64,000 nucleotides of DNA from Paenibacillaceae bacterium (GTDB lineage: Bacteria > Bacillota > Clostridia > Lachnospirales > Lachnospiraceae): NCBI GenBank assembly GCA_015057705.1, contig SVDU01000022.1, positions 33,073-97,072 of the forward strand, given 5' to 3'. The notes below the pieces were generated by a model that was not told the DNA's origin, did not search any database, and saw nothing but the letters and a program-made list of their open reading frames with translations. Within the stretch, counting starts at the first letter, position 1, and each line of letters starts with the position of its first letter. A program made the position numbers and the translations under genes. Below are positions 52,858 to 61,342 of this stretch, in pieces.

Positions 52858-53127
52858 TTATAGAAAATAATCATTGATTTCAAATTCTTTTTTGCCAATC
52901 TTTATGTGTTTAATCAAAACACTGACCTCGCCATCTTCGTCAGAGCAGATTCCGGTTGCATAGATCTGTGTCTTACCATAGGATTCCGTCAAATTCAATT
53001 CTTTATCCAGAATCCCCTTATCTGCCAGTGCTTCTGCAAGATCAAGCAAAACCTCCTCTACTTCTTCCTCAATATGGTATTTCTCAAACTCTGCTTCTAA
53101 TTCCTCATACGTTTCTTCATTAAACAT
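52858..53127 (-). CDS. Small acidic hypothetical protein
   Basis: An 89-residue soluble protein with a very acidic N-terminal helix (about 4-37) and a short C-terminal beta region (about 52-86). No known motif is visible. AAAGGGGGATATC precedes the ATG, and the YitT gene begins 31 bases later on the same strand. It is divergent from the pseudouridine synthase gene. Function is unknown. Confidence 0.75.
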   Translation of the reverse strand: MFNEETYEELEAEFEKYHIEEEVEEVLLDLAEALADKGILDKELNLTESYGKTQIYATGICSDEDGEVSVLIKHIKIGKKEFEINDYFL

Positions 53128-53179
53128 CTGATATCCCCCTTTCCATTTTTACAAATTAATTATACACGCAAGTTGCTTC

Positions 53180-53208
53180 TTGTCAATCATGTTCCCTCAT
53201 GATAGAAT
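53180..53208 (+). promoter_or_regulatory. Promoter placed for a leaderless mRNA
   Basis: TTGTCA, 17-base spacer and TAGAAT end six bases before the ATG of the pseudouridine synthase gene. The start point should fall at or next to the start codon, and no ribosome-binding site is visible. Confidence 0.6.
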
Positions 53209-53214
53209 CGGTTT

Positions 53215-54138
53215 ATGAAAATGACCATAAATTACTTAATCACAGAAGCTTACGACCATAAAACCATAGGGCAGTTTCTATTAGACCAGGGATACTCCCA
53301 AAGCCTGATCCGGCGCTTACGCAATACGGAGAATGCAATCACAGCCGGAGGCAGGGCAGTGTACACCACTTACAGACCAGCAAAAGGAGAGGGACTTACC
53401 GTCACCTTTCCCGATGAGAAAGATTCTGAAAATATCGTACCCACTGAGATGCCCATCAATATCTTATTTGAGGATGAGCATCTTCTGGTTATAAATAAAG
53501 CAGCAGGCGTTCCCATTCACCCTTCCCAGGGAAATTTTGATAATACCCTGGCCAATGGACTGGCATGGTATTTCAAAAAAAAGCAGGAGGCTTTTACCTT
53601 TCGCGCCATTAACCGGTTGGATCGTGATACCACCGGCCTCTTAATTATTGCCAAAAATCCTTTAAGTGCCTGTATCCTGTCTGATATGGTAAAAAAGCAT
53701 GAAATACATAGACGGTATCTTGCAGTGGTCCAGGGTGAACTTCCAAAGGAGGGAATCATTGATACTCCCATAGCCAGAACCCACGATTCTACCATTGAGC
53801 GTTGTATCGACCCGGTTAACGGCGATACGGCACGAACCTTTTTTCGCCGCCTTTTTTATGATCCCGGCACAGGACACTCCCTTGCAGGACTTCGACTGGA
53901 GACCGGACGAACCCACCAGATCCGGGTTCATCTAAAATCCATCGGACATCCTCTGCCAGGTGATTTTCTTTACAATCCGGATTACCGCTACATAAATCGG
54001 CAGGCACTCCACTCCTTCCGTCTGGATTTTATCCATCCGGTCACCAGAGTTCCCATGTTTTTTGAGGCAGCTCTTCCGGAAGATATGCAGTTTATTGGTG
54101 TTACATCCACCGAAGGCCTTTGGGATAATGATTTTTAA
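53215..54138 (+). CDS. RluA-family pseudouridine synthase
   Basis: A 307-residue RNA-modifying enzyme. An N-terminal S4-like segment (about 12-60) precedes the catalytic domain with the aspartate in RINRLDRDTTGL (near residue 138) and GRTHQIRVHL near 228. The exact target uridines (23S rRNA, tRNA or other) cannot be told within RluA/RluC/RluD relatives. The gene lacks a Shine-Dalgarno sequence and its promoter is right before the ATG. Its last 38 bases overlap the 3' end of the convergent methyltransferase gene. Confidence 0.92.
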   Translation: MKMTINYLITEAYDHKTIGQFLLDQGYSQSLIRRLRNTENAITAGGRAVYTTYRPAKGEGLTVTFPDEKDSENIVPTEMPINILFEDEHLLVINKAAGVPIHPSQGNFDNTLANGLAWYFKKKQEAFTFRAINRLDRDTTGLLIIAKNPLSACILSDMVKKHEIHRRYLAVVQGELPKEGIIDTPIARTHDSTIERCIDPVNGDTARTFFRRLFYDPGTGHSLAGLRLETGRTHQIRVHLKSIGHPLPGDFLYNPDYRYINRQALHSFRLDFIHPVTRVPMFFEAALPEDMQFIGVTSTEGLWDNDF

Positions 54139-55504
54139 GAATTCCAGCGGCCAGTTTAGCAAATCCAATGGAATAACCATCTGTCACTACCAGCACCCAG
54201 CCTTTCTTATCCAGCCTGACTGGCCAGGAAAAGGGGGCTGGAAGCGTCTGTCCTTTTAAATATTTCACTATATCCTCGTGATCTGCAGGTATCTCTGCCC
54301 AGGAAAGAACCTCTTCTTTTTTTAAGGAAAGAGCCAGTGCATGGGAAGGTTCAAACCGGTTCTTTTTTATGGTACCCATGTGAAGTCCCGGACGGATTAC
54401 TTTAATTCCCTTTAAATCAATCATCTCCGGCGGAAGAAGATAGAGCTGTTCTCCAAACAGGATATATTCTTTTCTGTCTAAAAAAGCTTCTGGGTGTACA
54501 AGCAGTTCCTTTAAAAATAATTCTACCTCTTTCCAGATAGCTTTATCTTTTAAATACGCAGGACAGGATCTTTTTCTCTCAGGAACCTTATCCCCATCTC
54601 TTTTTAATACAGCCAGATAATGACCTTCCCCTTCTGACTTATGAGGCCAGATACGGAATGTCTTTTTTAAGTCTTCTGATCCGTACTTGCTCCACTTTGG
54701 CATGCCATGAGAAAGTCCCGGGCGTTCCCCCCTGTCCACAACGGAAAAATCAGGGTGGGAAATCAGAAACGATTCGATCACCTGCTCATTCTCCTGGGGA
54801 GAAAAGGTACAGGTGGAATAGACCATGATACCCCCTGATTTTAACATCCCGGCAGCATTTTCAAGAATTTCCCTCTGCCTCCGGGCGCAGGCTTCTACGT
54901 GATCCGGGCTCCATTCCAGTCTGGCAGCCTCATCCTTTCGAAACATTCCTTCTCCAGAGCAGGGTGCGTCCACCACAATCCGATCGAAAAATTCAGGAAA
55001 TTTAAGGGACAGCGAATAAGAATCTTCATTGGTAACAACAGAATTACGTATTCCCATACGCTCCACATTCTGGGCAAGAATCTTTGCCCTGGCAGGATGA
55101 ATCTCGTTGCTCAGCAAAAATCCTTCTCCTTTTAATTTACCAGCAATATGGGTTGTTTTTCCGCCGGGAGCTGCACACAGATCAAGAATCTTTTCTCCTG
55201 GCTTTGGATCTAAAAGCTCTACCACTGCCATGGCACTTGGTTCCTGAATGTAGTAAACACCGGCTTCATGATATGGATGCTTTCCAGGGCGCTGTCCTGC
55301 CTGATAATAAAAGCCTTCCGATGCCCAGGGGACTGGTTCAGATAAAAAAGGAGATTGCCGGATAAATTCCCCGGGGTCTGCTTTTAATGGATTAATCCTG
55401 AGTCCCAAAGACCGGTCCTCCTCATAGCTTTTTAAGAAAGCATCGTATTCATCCCCCAGCAATCCTTTCATCTTGTCCACAAATTTATCCGGTAATTGAA
55501 TCAT
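54101..55504 (-). CDS. RsmB/RsmF-type RNA cytosine-5 methyltransferase
   Basis: A 467-residue SAM-dependent m5C methyltransferase. The SAM site LDLCAAPGGKTTH (about 106-118) and the two catalytic cysteine motifs DAPCSGEGMFRK (about 175-186) and YSTCTFSPQENE (about 227-238) are visible. The C-terminal part (about 315-460) looks like the RsmF/NOL1 PUA-type extension. rRNA is the probable substrate. GGAAGAGG precedes the ATG. It overlaps the convergent pseudouridine synthase gene by 38 bases. Confidence 0.93.
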   Translation of the reverse strand: MIQLPDKFVDKMKGLLGDEYDAFLKSYEEDRSLGLRINPLKADPGEFIRQSPFLSEPVPWASEGFYYQAGQRPGKHPYHEAGVYYIQEPSAMAVVELLDPKPGEKILDLCAAPGGKTTHIAGKLKGEGFLLSNEIHPARAKILAQNVERMGIRNSVVTNEDSYSLSLKFPEFFDRIVVDAPCSGEGMFRKDEAARLEWSPDHVEACARRQREILENAAGMLKSGGIMVYSTCTFSPQENEQVIESFLISHPDFSVVDRGERPGLSHGMPKWSKYGSEDLKKTFRIWPHKSEGEGHYLAVLKRDGDKVPERKRSCPAYLKDKAIWKEVELFLKELLVHPEAFLDRKEYILFGEQLYLLPPEMIDLKGIKVIRPGLHMGTIKKNRFEPSHALALSLKKEEVLSWAEIPADHEDIVKYLKGQTLPAPFSWPVRLDKKGWVLVVTDGYSIGFAKLAAGILKNHYPKGLRWM

Positions 55505-55605
55505 TTTAATTCCTCTTCCTGTCTATTTTTAAAATCCCCATAATTTCATGTTATTTTTTTAAGTTAGTGGCAAACTAAATAGAAGAAATATCCGGGAGGT
55601 GCCAT

Positions 55606-56181
55606 ATGACTTTATTAACCATAACCGCTTATATTATCATCCCTGTCTATACCATACTGTTTGCCTGGGGAACCAACTGGTTCACCCTTAATTTTTCCGT
55701 TCTTGGAAGCCTGGCAGACAAAAAAAACCTGTTTCTTTTATGGGGTATCATTGTTGGTGCTTATTTTTATTATGTTTTAAAAAGGATTATCCGTACACTT
55801 CCCAGAAATAAAAAGGAGATGGTATTTACTACATTAGCCCTCCTTCTTTTAGGCCTGGCAGTAACCATCCCATATCTGCCTGATTCACAGCCCTTTCATG
55901 CCGTTCTTCATGTATTTTTGTCATTTGCAGCTTCCATCTCTCTCATGATCAGTCTTTATCTGGTGACATGGAAGCTTACCTGCATGAATCAGTCTGTTTA
56001 TCGCCCTTATTTCATCAGTCTGATGATAATCACCATATTATCAGTGATTCTTTTTTTCCTGACTGGAATTGTCAGCTCAGCTCTTGAAATATTCTTTGTT
56101 CTTTCAAGTACTTTTTTGCTGCATAAGCTCTATTTAAAGGTGTGCAGTCCGGCTATCTCCCTGAGATACCAAAGCTTTTAA
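55606..56181 (+). CDS. Membrane protein of unknown function
   Basis: A 191-residue protein with about six predicted membrane helices and very short loops. No known motif is recognised. GGGAGGTGCC lies just before the ATG. It is divergent from the RNA methyltransferase gene and converges on yedF. I can only say it is an integral membrane protein. Confidence 0.8.
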   Translation: MTLLTITAYIIIPVYTILFAWGTNWFTLNFSVLGSLADKKNLFLLWGIIVGAYFYYVLKRIIRTLPRNKKEMVFTTLALLLLGLAVTIPYLPDSQPFHAVLHVFLSFAASISLMISLYLVTWKLTCMNQSVYRPYFISLMIITILSVILFFLTGIVSSALEIFFVLSSTFLLHKLYLKVCSPAISLRYQSF

Positions 56182-56189
56182 AAAAGGTT

Positions 56190-56801
56190 CTATGGCCGGA
56201 TAACCAGACGGGCATCTGCCATCTTTTCCGTAATCTCATACATGTTGGTCACGGTTCCTACGCTGAGTTTTTCTGTTAATTCGTAAAAATTCAAACAGGT
56301 TCCACAGGTTAAAATCTCAACTCCCTGAGCTTCCAGCGTCTTTAAATCTTCCAGAGAGGAAGATCCCTCGGCTGACAGCCTTGCTCCTCCATTGTAAAGC
56401 AGTATGGTTTCAGGGAGTTCTTCCAACTGGGTCAGGGCATACACAAAGCCTTTCATCAGAATACGGCCTAGTTCTTCACTGCCGGTTCCCATCTGGTCAG
56501 AGGAAAGTACGGCAACCAGACCTTTCTTTCGACTGTCAGGTGCACATTCTTCTAACGTATTCTTCTGTACAGACTCAGCTCCTTTTTCCATATAAAACAG
56601 GATCTTATATTCTTTATCTGACAGCTTTATGGAAGAAGGATTCACTCCTGAATAATTCCCCAGTTTCATCACATTCTGAACGGCAATCTCATTATCAACG
56701 AGAATGGTCAGAATCCCTTCCGTCATATCTTTCATGGCTTCCTTTGCCCTTATAACCGGCTGGGGGCACAAAAGCCCTCTGGCATCAACTGTTCGATCCA
56801 T
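56190..56801 (-). CDS. yedF: YedF-type TusA/DsrE sulfurtransferase-like protein
   Basis: A 203-residue protein with an N-terminal TusA-like domain (about 1-72, conserved cysteine in LLCPQPVIRAKE) and a C-terminal DsrE-like domain (about 90-195, cysteines in TCGTCLNFY). This two-domain form is the family linked to selenium metabolism in many Clostridia. No selD or selA lies in the window. The ATG at 56801 follows AAAGGAGAAGGAAGT; the longer frame is not supported by a ribosome site. Confidence 0.85.
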   Translation of the reverse strand: MDRTVDARGLLCPQPVIRAKEAMKDMTEGILTILVDNEIAVQNVMKLGNYSGVNPSSIKLSDKEYKILFYMEKGAESVQKNTLEECAPDSRKKGLVAVLSSDQMGTGSEELGRILMKGFVYALTQLEELPETILLYNGGARLSAEGSSSLEDLKTLEAQGVEILTCGTCLNFYELTEKLSVGTVTNMYEITEKMADARLVIRP

Positions 56802-56833
56802 ACTTCCTTCTCCTTTTCTTCTATGCAATAAAA

Positions 56834-56881
56834 TCAAAAGCCGGGACCGGCTCCATATCCCGGACCTTTCCCGACTTTTCA
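56834..56881 (-). terminator. Terminator between the DUF1292 gene and yedF
   Basis: Read leftward, AAAAG-T-CGGG pairs with CCCGGCTTTT, with an inner GTCCGG/CCGG part, followed by TTTT-type sequence. It lies 15 bases after the DUF1292 gene. Confidence 0.7.
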
Positions 56882-56896
56882 TTCTTAATTCACTTT

Positions 56897-57235
56897 TTAC
56901 TCTTCTTCCTCGTCTTCGCCGACAAGCTCATCATATTCTGCTTCGTCTAACATCTGATCAAAGGCATCTGCAACGATTTCATATTCCTCGTCATCTTCGA
57001 TATTTTCAAGATTTGGCTGTCCGTCTTCGCTTTCGGAATAACGATACAGATAAACTTCTCCCTCTTCTGCCTCAGCGCCTTCCATAGGAAGCAGAGCGAT
57101 ATAATCTCTCTCATTCGCTGTGAAAATTGTAAGTACAACGCACTCCAGTTCCGATCCATCATCCAGGGTCAGTGTTACTGTCATCTCCTCCTGGGGTTCC
57201 ATCTCATCGTGCTCTAAATTAGGATCCTGTGCCAT
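56897..57235 (-). CDS. DUF1292 (YrzB-like) acidic protein
   Basis: A 112-residue acidic protein of the DUF1292 family. The core pattern TLTLDDGSELECVVLTIF, a following IALLP and VYLYRYSE are typical, and the tail is almost all Glu and Asp. The function is unknown; in Firmicutes it is usually next to the Holliday junction resolvase gene ruvX/yqgF, which is not seen here. AGAGAGGTATC precedes the ATG. Confidence 0.85.
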   Translation of the reverse strand: MAQDPNLEHDEMEPQEEMTVTLTLDDGSELECVVLTIFTANERDYIALLPMEGAEAEEGEVYLYRYSESEDGQPNLENIEDDEEYEIVADAFDQMLDEAEYDELVGEDEEEE

Positions 57236-57330
57236 CCTGATACCTCTCTTTTTCCATCTTAATATAGGTGTTGATTTACACCTTTCTTCACTCTATCAAA
57301 CAATCGGCTAAAAATCAAGGGATTTTGTCA

Positions 57331-57855
57331 TCAATATTCAATTCCCTTTCTGGCATTGATACCCCGGTCATAGGGATGTTTGATCTTTTTTATTTCCGAT
57401 ACGTAATCTGCCTGATTAAGTAGCTGATCGGAAGGATTTCTTCCTGTAAGCACTACCTCAAGCTTCTCTGGTCTGCCGGAAATAAACTGGAGCACTTTCT
57501 CCTCATCCACCAGTCCGTAATTGCATACAGCCATAATTTCATCTAAAACCAGCAGATCAAAGGGTTCTTTCGCCGCTTTTTCCAGTACACGCTCCAGAAG
57601 ACTGGAATAATAAACTCTGGCTTCCTTCTTTTGTTCGTCTGTCATATTGGTGAAAAAACCAAAGCTTTTCTCACAGGGCATGACTGTAATACCGGAAAGG
57701 GATTGAAGCGCCAGTACCTCTCCGGAATGATCGGTTTTAAGAAACCGGGCAATGAGTACCTTTTTATTACAGCCGCTGGCACGGACTGCCAGACCGATGG
57801 CTGCCGTAGTTTTTCCTTTTCCATCTCCGCAGTAAATGTGAACACAAGATTCCAT
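57331..57855 (-). CDS. cobO: Cob(I)alamin adenosyltransferase (CobA/CobO/BtuR type)
   Basis: A 174-residue enzyme that adds the adenosyl group to corrinoids, using ATP. The P-loop GDGKGKTTAAIG (about 9-20) and the LDEIMAVCNYGL segment near residue 98 are typical. The ATG at 57855 is chosen because AGGAGGGAAAGG precedes it. It follows the helicase gene by 16 bases on the same strand. Adenosylcobalamin would serve methylmalonyl-CoA mutase or other B12 enzymes, consistent with the acyl-CoA carboxyltransferase in this window, though the link is inference. Confidence 0.9.
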   Translation of the reverse strand: MESCVHIYCGDGKGKTTAAIGLAVRASGCNKKVLIARFLKTDHSGEVLALQSLSGITVMPCEKSFGFFTNMTDEQKKEARVYYSSLLERVLEKAAKEPFDLLVLDEIMAVCNYGLVDEEKVLQFISGRPEKLEVVLTGRNPSDQLLNQADYVSEIKKIKHPYDRGINARKGIEY

Positions 57856-57871
57856 AAAAGCCTTTCCCTCC

Positions 57872-59716
57872 TTAATTTTTCTCCAGATACTCCCTGACAA
57901 AGCGGGATACATCCTGTTTTTTCCCGTATCGTTCCTGGACATAATTCACATGAAGCCGTTCCCTGGCCCTTGTCATGGCCACATAAAACATCCGCCGCTC
58001 CTCTTCTAAATCAGCTGGAAGAACAGCCTTCTGGTGTGGGGTTACTCCTTCATTGGCATCTAAAATATAGACAATTTTGTATTCCAGTCCTTTGGAACTG
58101 TGCATGGTCATTAATGCCACGCCTTCTGCTTTTGTCTGCCCCGATTTTGCCCGGTTATTTAACTCTTCCCCATACTCTTTCATATGAACCAGCCACTGGT
58201 CAAAGGACTGAAATCCTGCGGCACTTTCTGAAAGCTGATCTGCCACCTCAAGGAGTTCCTCCGGCTTCATCCTCCGGTACTGGGCATATTCCCGTAAATA
58301 ATCATCATACCCAATTGCTTTCCTGATATAATTAACCGCCGCAACTGGTGCCATGTTTTTTATCATCCGCAAATCATATTCCAGCTGTTCCACCCGTTCC
58401 ACCATAAAGCTGCGATCCTGGTAAAAAGATTTTACAGACTCAAAGTTTACCGGATTGCCTTCCAGCGAATCCCTGCTTATGTAGCGGTTGGGGCGGTTGA
58501 TGATTTGGAGAACATTGGCCCTCTGACGGTCACCCTGTGCCGTTTTCATATAGGAGACCAGATTCTGTGCAATCCAGTGATCGTATAAATTGGGAACAGA
58601 ATCCCTGGTGCAGAAAGGAACATTATATTCCATGAATTTTTCTATTAAAAGTCTGGGGCCCAGATTGGTCCGGTATAAAACAGCAATATCACTGAGTGCA
58701 TATCCCGCTTTCCCATAATTAAGAATCTCTCCTACGATTTCCATGGTTTCTTCCTGTGGATCCTTCCACACTCTGGTAACCACTGGTTTTCCGGAACCTT
58801 TGTCTGTTACAATTTTCTTCGGGAATCGCATTTCATTGTGGGCGATCAGTTTCCCTGCTGTTTCCACAATGTCTCTGGTGCTTCTGAAATTGATATTTAA
58901 AAGAACCTTCTTCGCATTTTTATAGTCTTTTTCAAAACCAAGCATGATTTCCGGCTTGGCTCCCCGAAAACGGTAGATGGACTGGTCATCGTCTCCCACA
59001 ATAAAAAGATTATCCTCAGGCGCCGCAAGCATACGAACAATTTCATACTGTACCCGGTTAATATCCTGGAACTCATCCACCAGAATATACTGGTATTTTC
59101 TCTGCCATGCTGCCAGAATATCTTTTCTCTGGGTAAAAAGTTCGTGGCACATTACCAGCATGTCATCAAAATCAATCAGATTGGCTTTTCTCAGCCTGTC
59201 CTCATACCCCAGATACAGCTGCTTGAATATTTCTTCTGAACAGTTTTTGGAGTAATAATGGTCCAGTGAGATCATATCTCCTTTCACAGAACTGATCTCT
59301 GATAAAATGGAGGTAATAAAATCCCCTTCATCTTCCACTTCCACGCTGCAGCGGTCCATTTCTTCCTTTACGAACCTGGTTTTCTGGTCTTCCCTGATAA
59401 TATTCCTGGCATCATAGTGATAGGCGAATTTGAGAATACGGAAAAATATGGCATGAAAGGTGCCGAAGCTGACAAAGGGAGCAGGATCTCCCATCAATGC
59501 ATCAAATCGTTCCTTCATCTCCGTGGCTGCAGCCTTGGTAAATGTAATGACCAGAATACGGGACGGATCAACGTCATATTCCTCAATCAGATGACAGACT
59601 CTGTGTGTAATGGTAAATGTCTTTCCTGATCCCGGCCCTGCCAGTACCAACATGGGTCCATCCCGGTGAAGAATTGCTTCTTTCTGGGCGCCTTCATAGG
59701 TCACTTGTTGTTTCAT
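57872..59716 (-). CDS. UvrD/PcrA-type superfamily 1 helicase, short form
   Basis: A 614-residue ATP-dependent DNA helicase. Motif Ia and Walker A GPGSGKT (about 27-33), motif II VDEFQDIN (about 207-214), the GDDDQSIY motif and GLEYKIVYI are visible. It is about 100 residues shorter than typical PcrA/UvrD and lacks the extended C-terminal RNA polymerase-binding part. The ATG at 59716 is chosen because GGAGGATAAT lies before it. It follows gltX. A DNA repair role is likely, but a specific substrate cannot be assigned. Confidence 0.92.
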   Translation of the reverse strand: MKQQVTYEGAQKEAILHRDGPMLVLAGPGSGKTFTITHRVCHLIEEYDVDPSRILVITFTKAAATEMKERFDALMGDPAPFVSFGTFHAIFFRILKFAYHYDARNIIREDQKTRFVKEEMDRCSVEVEDEGDFITSILSEISSVKGDMISLDHYYSKNCSEEIFKQLYLGYEDRLRKANLIDFDDMLVMCHELFTQRKDILAAWQRKYQYILVDEFQDINRVQYEIVRMLAAPEDNLFIVGDDDQSIYRFRGAKPEIMLGFEKDYKNAKKVLLNINFRSTRDIVETAGKLIAHNEMRFPKKIVTDKGSGKPVVTRVWKDPQEETMEIVGEILNYGKAGYALSDIAVLYRTNLGPRLLIEKFMEYNVPFCTRDSVPNLYDHWIAQNLVSYMKTAQGDRQRANVLQIINRPNRYISRDSLEGNPVNFESVKSFYQDRSFMVERVEQLEYDLRMIKNMAPVAAVNYIRKAIGYDDYLREYAQYRRMKPEELLEVADQLSESAAGFQSFDQWLVHMKEYGEELNNRAKSGQTKAEGVALMTMHSSKGLEYKIVYILDANEGVTPHQKAVLPADLEEERRMFYVAMTRARERLHVNYVQERYGKKQDVSRFVREYLEKN

Positions 59717-59732
59717 ATTATCCTCCGAGTCA

Positions 59733-59778
59733 GACAAAAAAGCAGGAGTCCGGTTTTCTGCCATTCCCCTGCTTCCAT
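59733..59778 (-). terminator. Terminator of gltX
   Basis: Read leftward, AAGCAGG pairs with CCTGCTT over a long loop and is followed by TTTTTTG. It lies about 10 bases after the gltX stop codon, just before the helicase ribosome site. Confidence 0.7.
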
Positions 59779-59786
59779 CTTCTTTT

Positions 59787-61247
59787 CTATAAAGTCTCTT
59801 TGCTTAAAAGTACAATTCCTGTTCTGATTCGATTTAAGGATTCTTCTTTTCCAAGGACCTCCATGATTTCTGTCGCGCCTGCCGGAGTCATCTGCTTGCC
59901 GGAAACTGCAGTACGGATAGGCCACATAACATAGCCGGTTTTATATCCTTTTTCAGAAACAAATGCAGAAAGCGCAGCATAGATAGCATCGTTGCTGTAA
60001 TCTTCCTGTGCTTCCAGAATGGGAAGTATCTCCTGTAACAGGGAAAGAGAAGTCTGGCTGTCCGTCTTCATCTTCTTATTAAAATACATGGAGCAGTCAT
60101 ATTCAGGCAGTTCCTCAAAGAAATCAATATGATTCTCAATATCCGGGAACACTTCGATTCTGGTCTTAACCATGGCGGCGATCTTTCTTAAATCCAGATC
60201 CTTTTTAATTACTTTCCTGATATAAGGCTCTGCCATTCCATAAAATCTGTCAAAGTCCATGGCCTTCATGTATTCACTGTTCATCCACTTTAACTTGGTC
60301 ATGTCGAACACAGCCGGGGATTTACTGATATTGCGGAAATCAAATTCCTGAACTAATTCTTTGAGAGAGAAAATCTCCTGGTTTCCAACTGGTGACCAGC
60401 CAAGCAAAGCCACATAATTAACCACTGCCTCAGAAATAAATCCCTGCTCAATTAAATCCTCATAAGAAGCATGGCCGCTTCTCTTGCTTAATTTTTTGTG
60501 TTCTTCATTGGTAATCAGAGGACAGTGTACATAAACCGGAACTTCCCAGCCAAACGCATCGTAAAGACGGTTATATTTGGGTGAAGAGGATAAATACTCG
60601 TTACCTCTTACTACATGAGTGATTCCCATCAGGTGATCATCCACTACATTGGCAAAATTGTAAGTTGGATATCCATCGGATTTAATCAGAACCATATCAT
60701 CAAGCTCTGAGTTATCTACTGTAATATCTCCGTAAATTTCATCGTGGAATGTGGTGGTTCCGTCAACCGGGTTGTTCTGACGGATTACGTATGGCATTCC
60801 TGCCGCCAGATTAGCCTGTACCTCTTCTTTCGTAAGGTGAAGGCAATGCTTGTCATAAACCATGATCTCCTGACCGTCTACGGTTTTCTTTAAAGAATCC
60901 AGACGTTCCTGGGTACAGAAGCAGTAGTAAGCCTCTCCTTTTTCCACCAGCATTTTAGCGTAATCAAGGTACATTCCCAGAGCATGACGTTCACTCTGAA
61001 CGTAAGGACCCACACCGCCATCCTTATCAGGGCCTTCGTCATGAACAAGTCCTGTCTCTTCCAATGTTCTATAAATAATCTCCACAGCACCTTCTACAAA
61101 ACGTTCCTGATCCGTATCCTCAATACGGAGAAGAAAATCTCCACCTTCATGTTTTGCAATCAGGTACGCATACATAGCTGTTCTTAAATTACCTACGTGC
61201 ATGCGGCCTGTGGGGCTTGGGGCATATCTGGTTCTAATTCGATTCAT
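59787..61247 (-). CDS. gltX: Glutamyl-tRNA synthetase
   Basis: A 486-residue class I synthetase that charges tRNA with glutamate. The HIGH-type motif is [11 protein letters not shown] (about 10-20), and the KMSKS motif appears as KLSKRSG near residue 246. The C-terminal anticodon-binding domain follows. The ATG at 61247 is preferred because AGGAG lies at a usable distance upstream; the earlier in-frame GTG almost touches it. It has its own promoter and terminator. Confidence 0.95.
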   Translation of the reverse strand: MNRIRTRYAPSPTGRMHVGNLRTAMYAYLIAKHEGGDFLLRIEDTDQERFVEGAVEIIYRTLEETGLVHDEGPDKDGGVGPYVQSERHALGMYLDYAKMLVEKGEAYYCFCTQERLDSLKKTVDGQEIMVYDKHCLHLTKEEVQANLAAGMPYVIRQNNPVDGTTTFHDEIYGDITVDNSELDDMVLIKSDGYPTYNFANVVDDHLMGITHVVRGNEYLSSSPKYNRLYDAFGWEVPVYVHCPLITNEEHKKLSKRSGHASYEDLIEQGFISEAVVNYVALLGWSPVGNQEIFSLKELVQEFDFRNISKSPAVFDMTKLKWMNSEYMKAMDFDRFYGMAEPYIRKVIKKDLDLRKIAAMVKTRIEVFPDIENHIDFFEELPEYDCSMYFNKKMKTDSQTSLSLLQEILPILEAQEDYSNDAIYAALSAFVSEKGYKTGYVMWPIRTAVSGKQMTPAGATEIMEVLGKEESLNRIRTGIVLLSKETL

Positions 61248-61297
61248 TATAAACACACTCCTATATCTTCATTCTCGTGATGTTTCAGACAAATTTT

Positions 61298-61326
61298 ATT
61301 ATATAACGAACATCTGGAAAAAACAA
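61298..61326 (-). promoter_or_regulatory. gltX promoter
   Basis: Leftward TTGTTT, 17-base spacer and TATAAT about 50 bases before the gltX start codon. No T-box leader fits in this short gap. Confidence 0.6.
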
Positions 61327-61342
61327 TGACTTAACTCTATTT

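Noticed and set aside
61248..61342. T-box leader before gltX
   Set aside because: The gap to the neighbouring gene is too short and shows no T-box sequence or stem I; a plain promoter is present.
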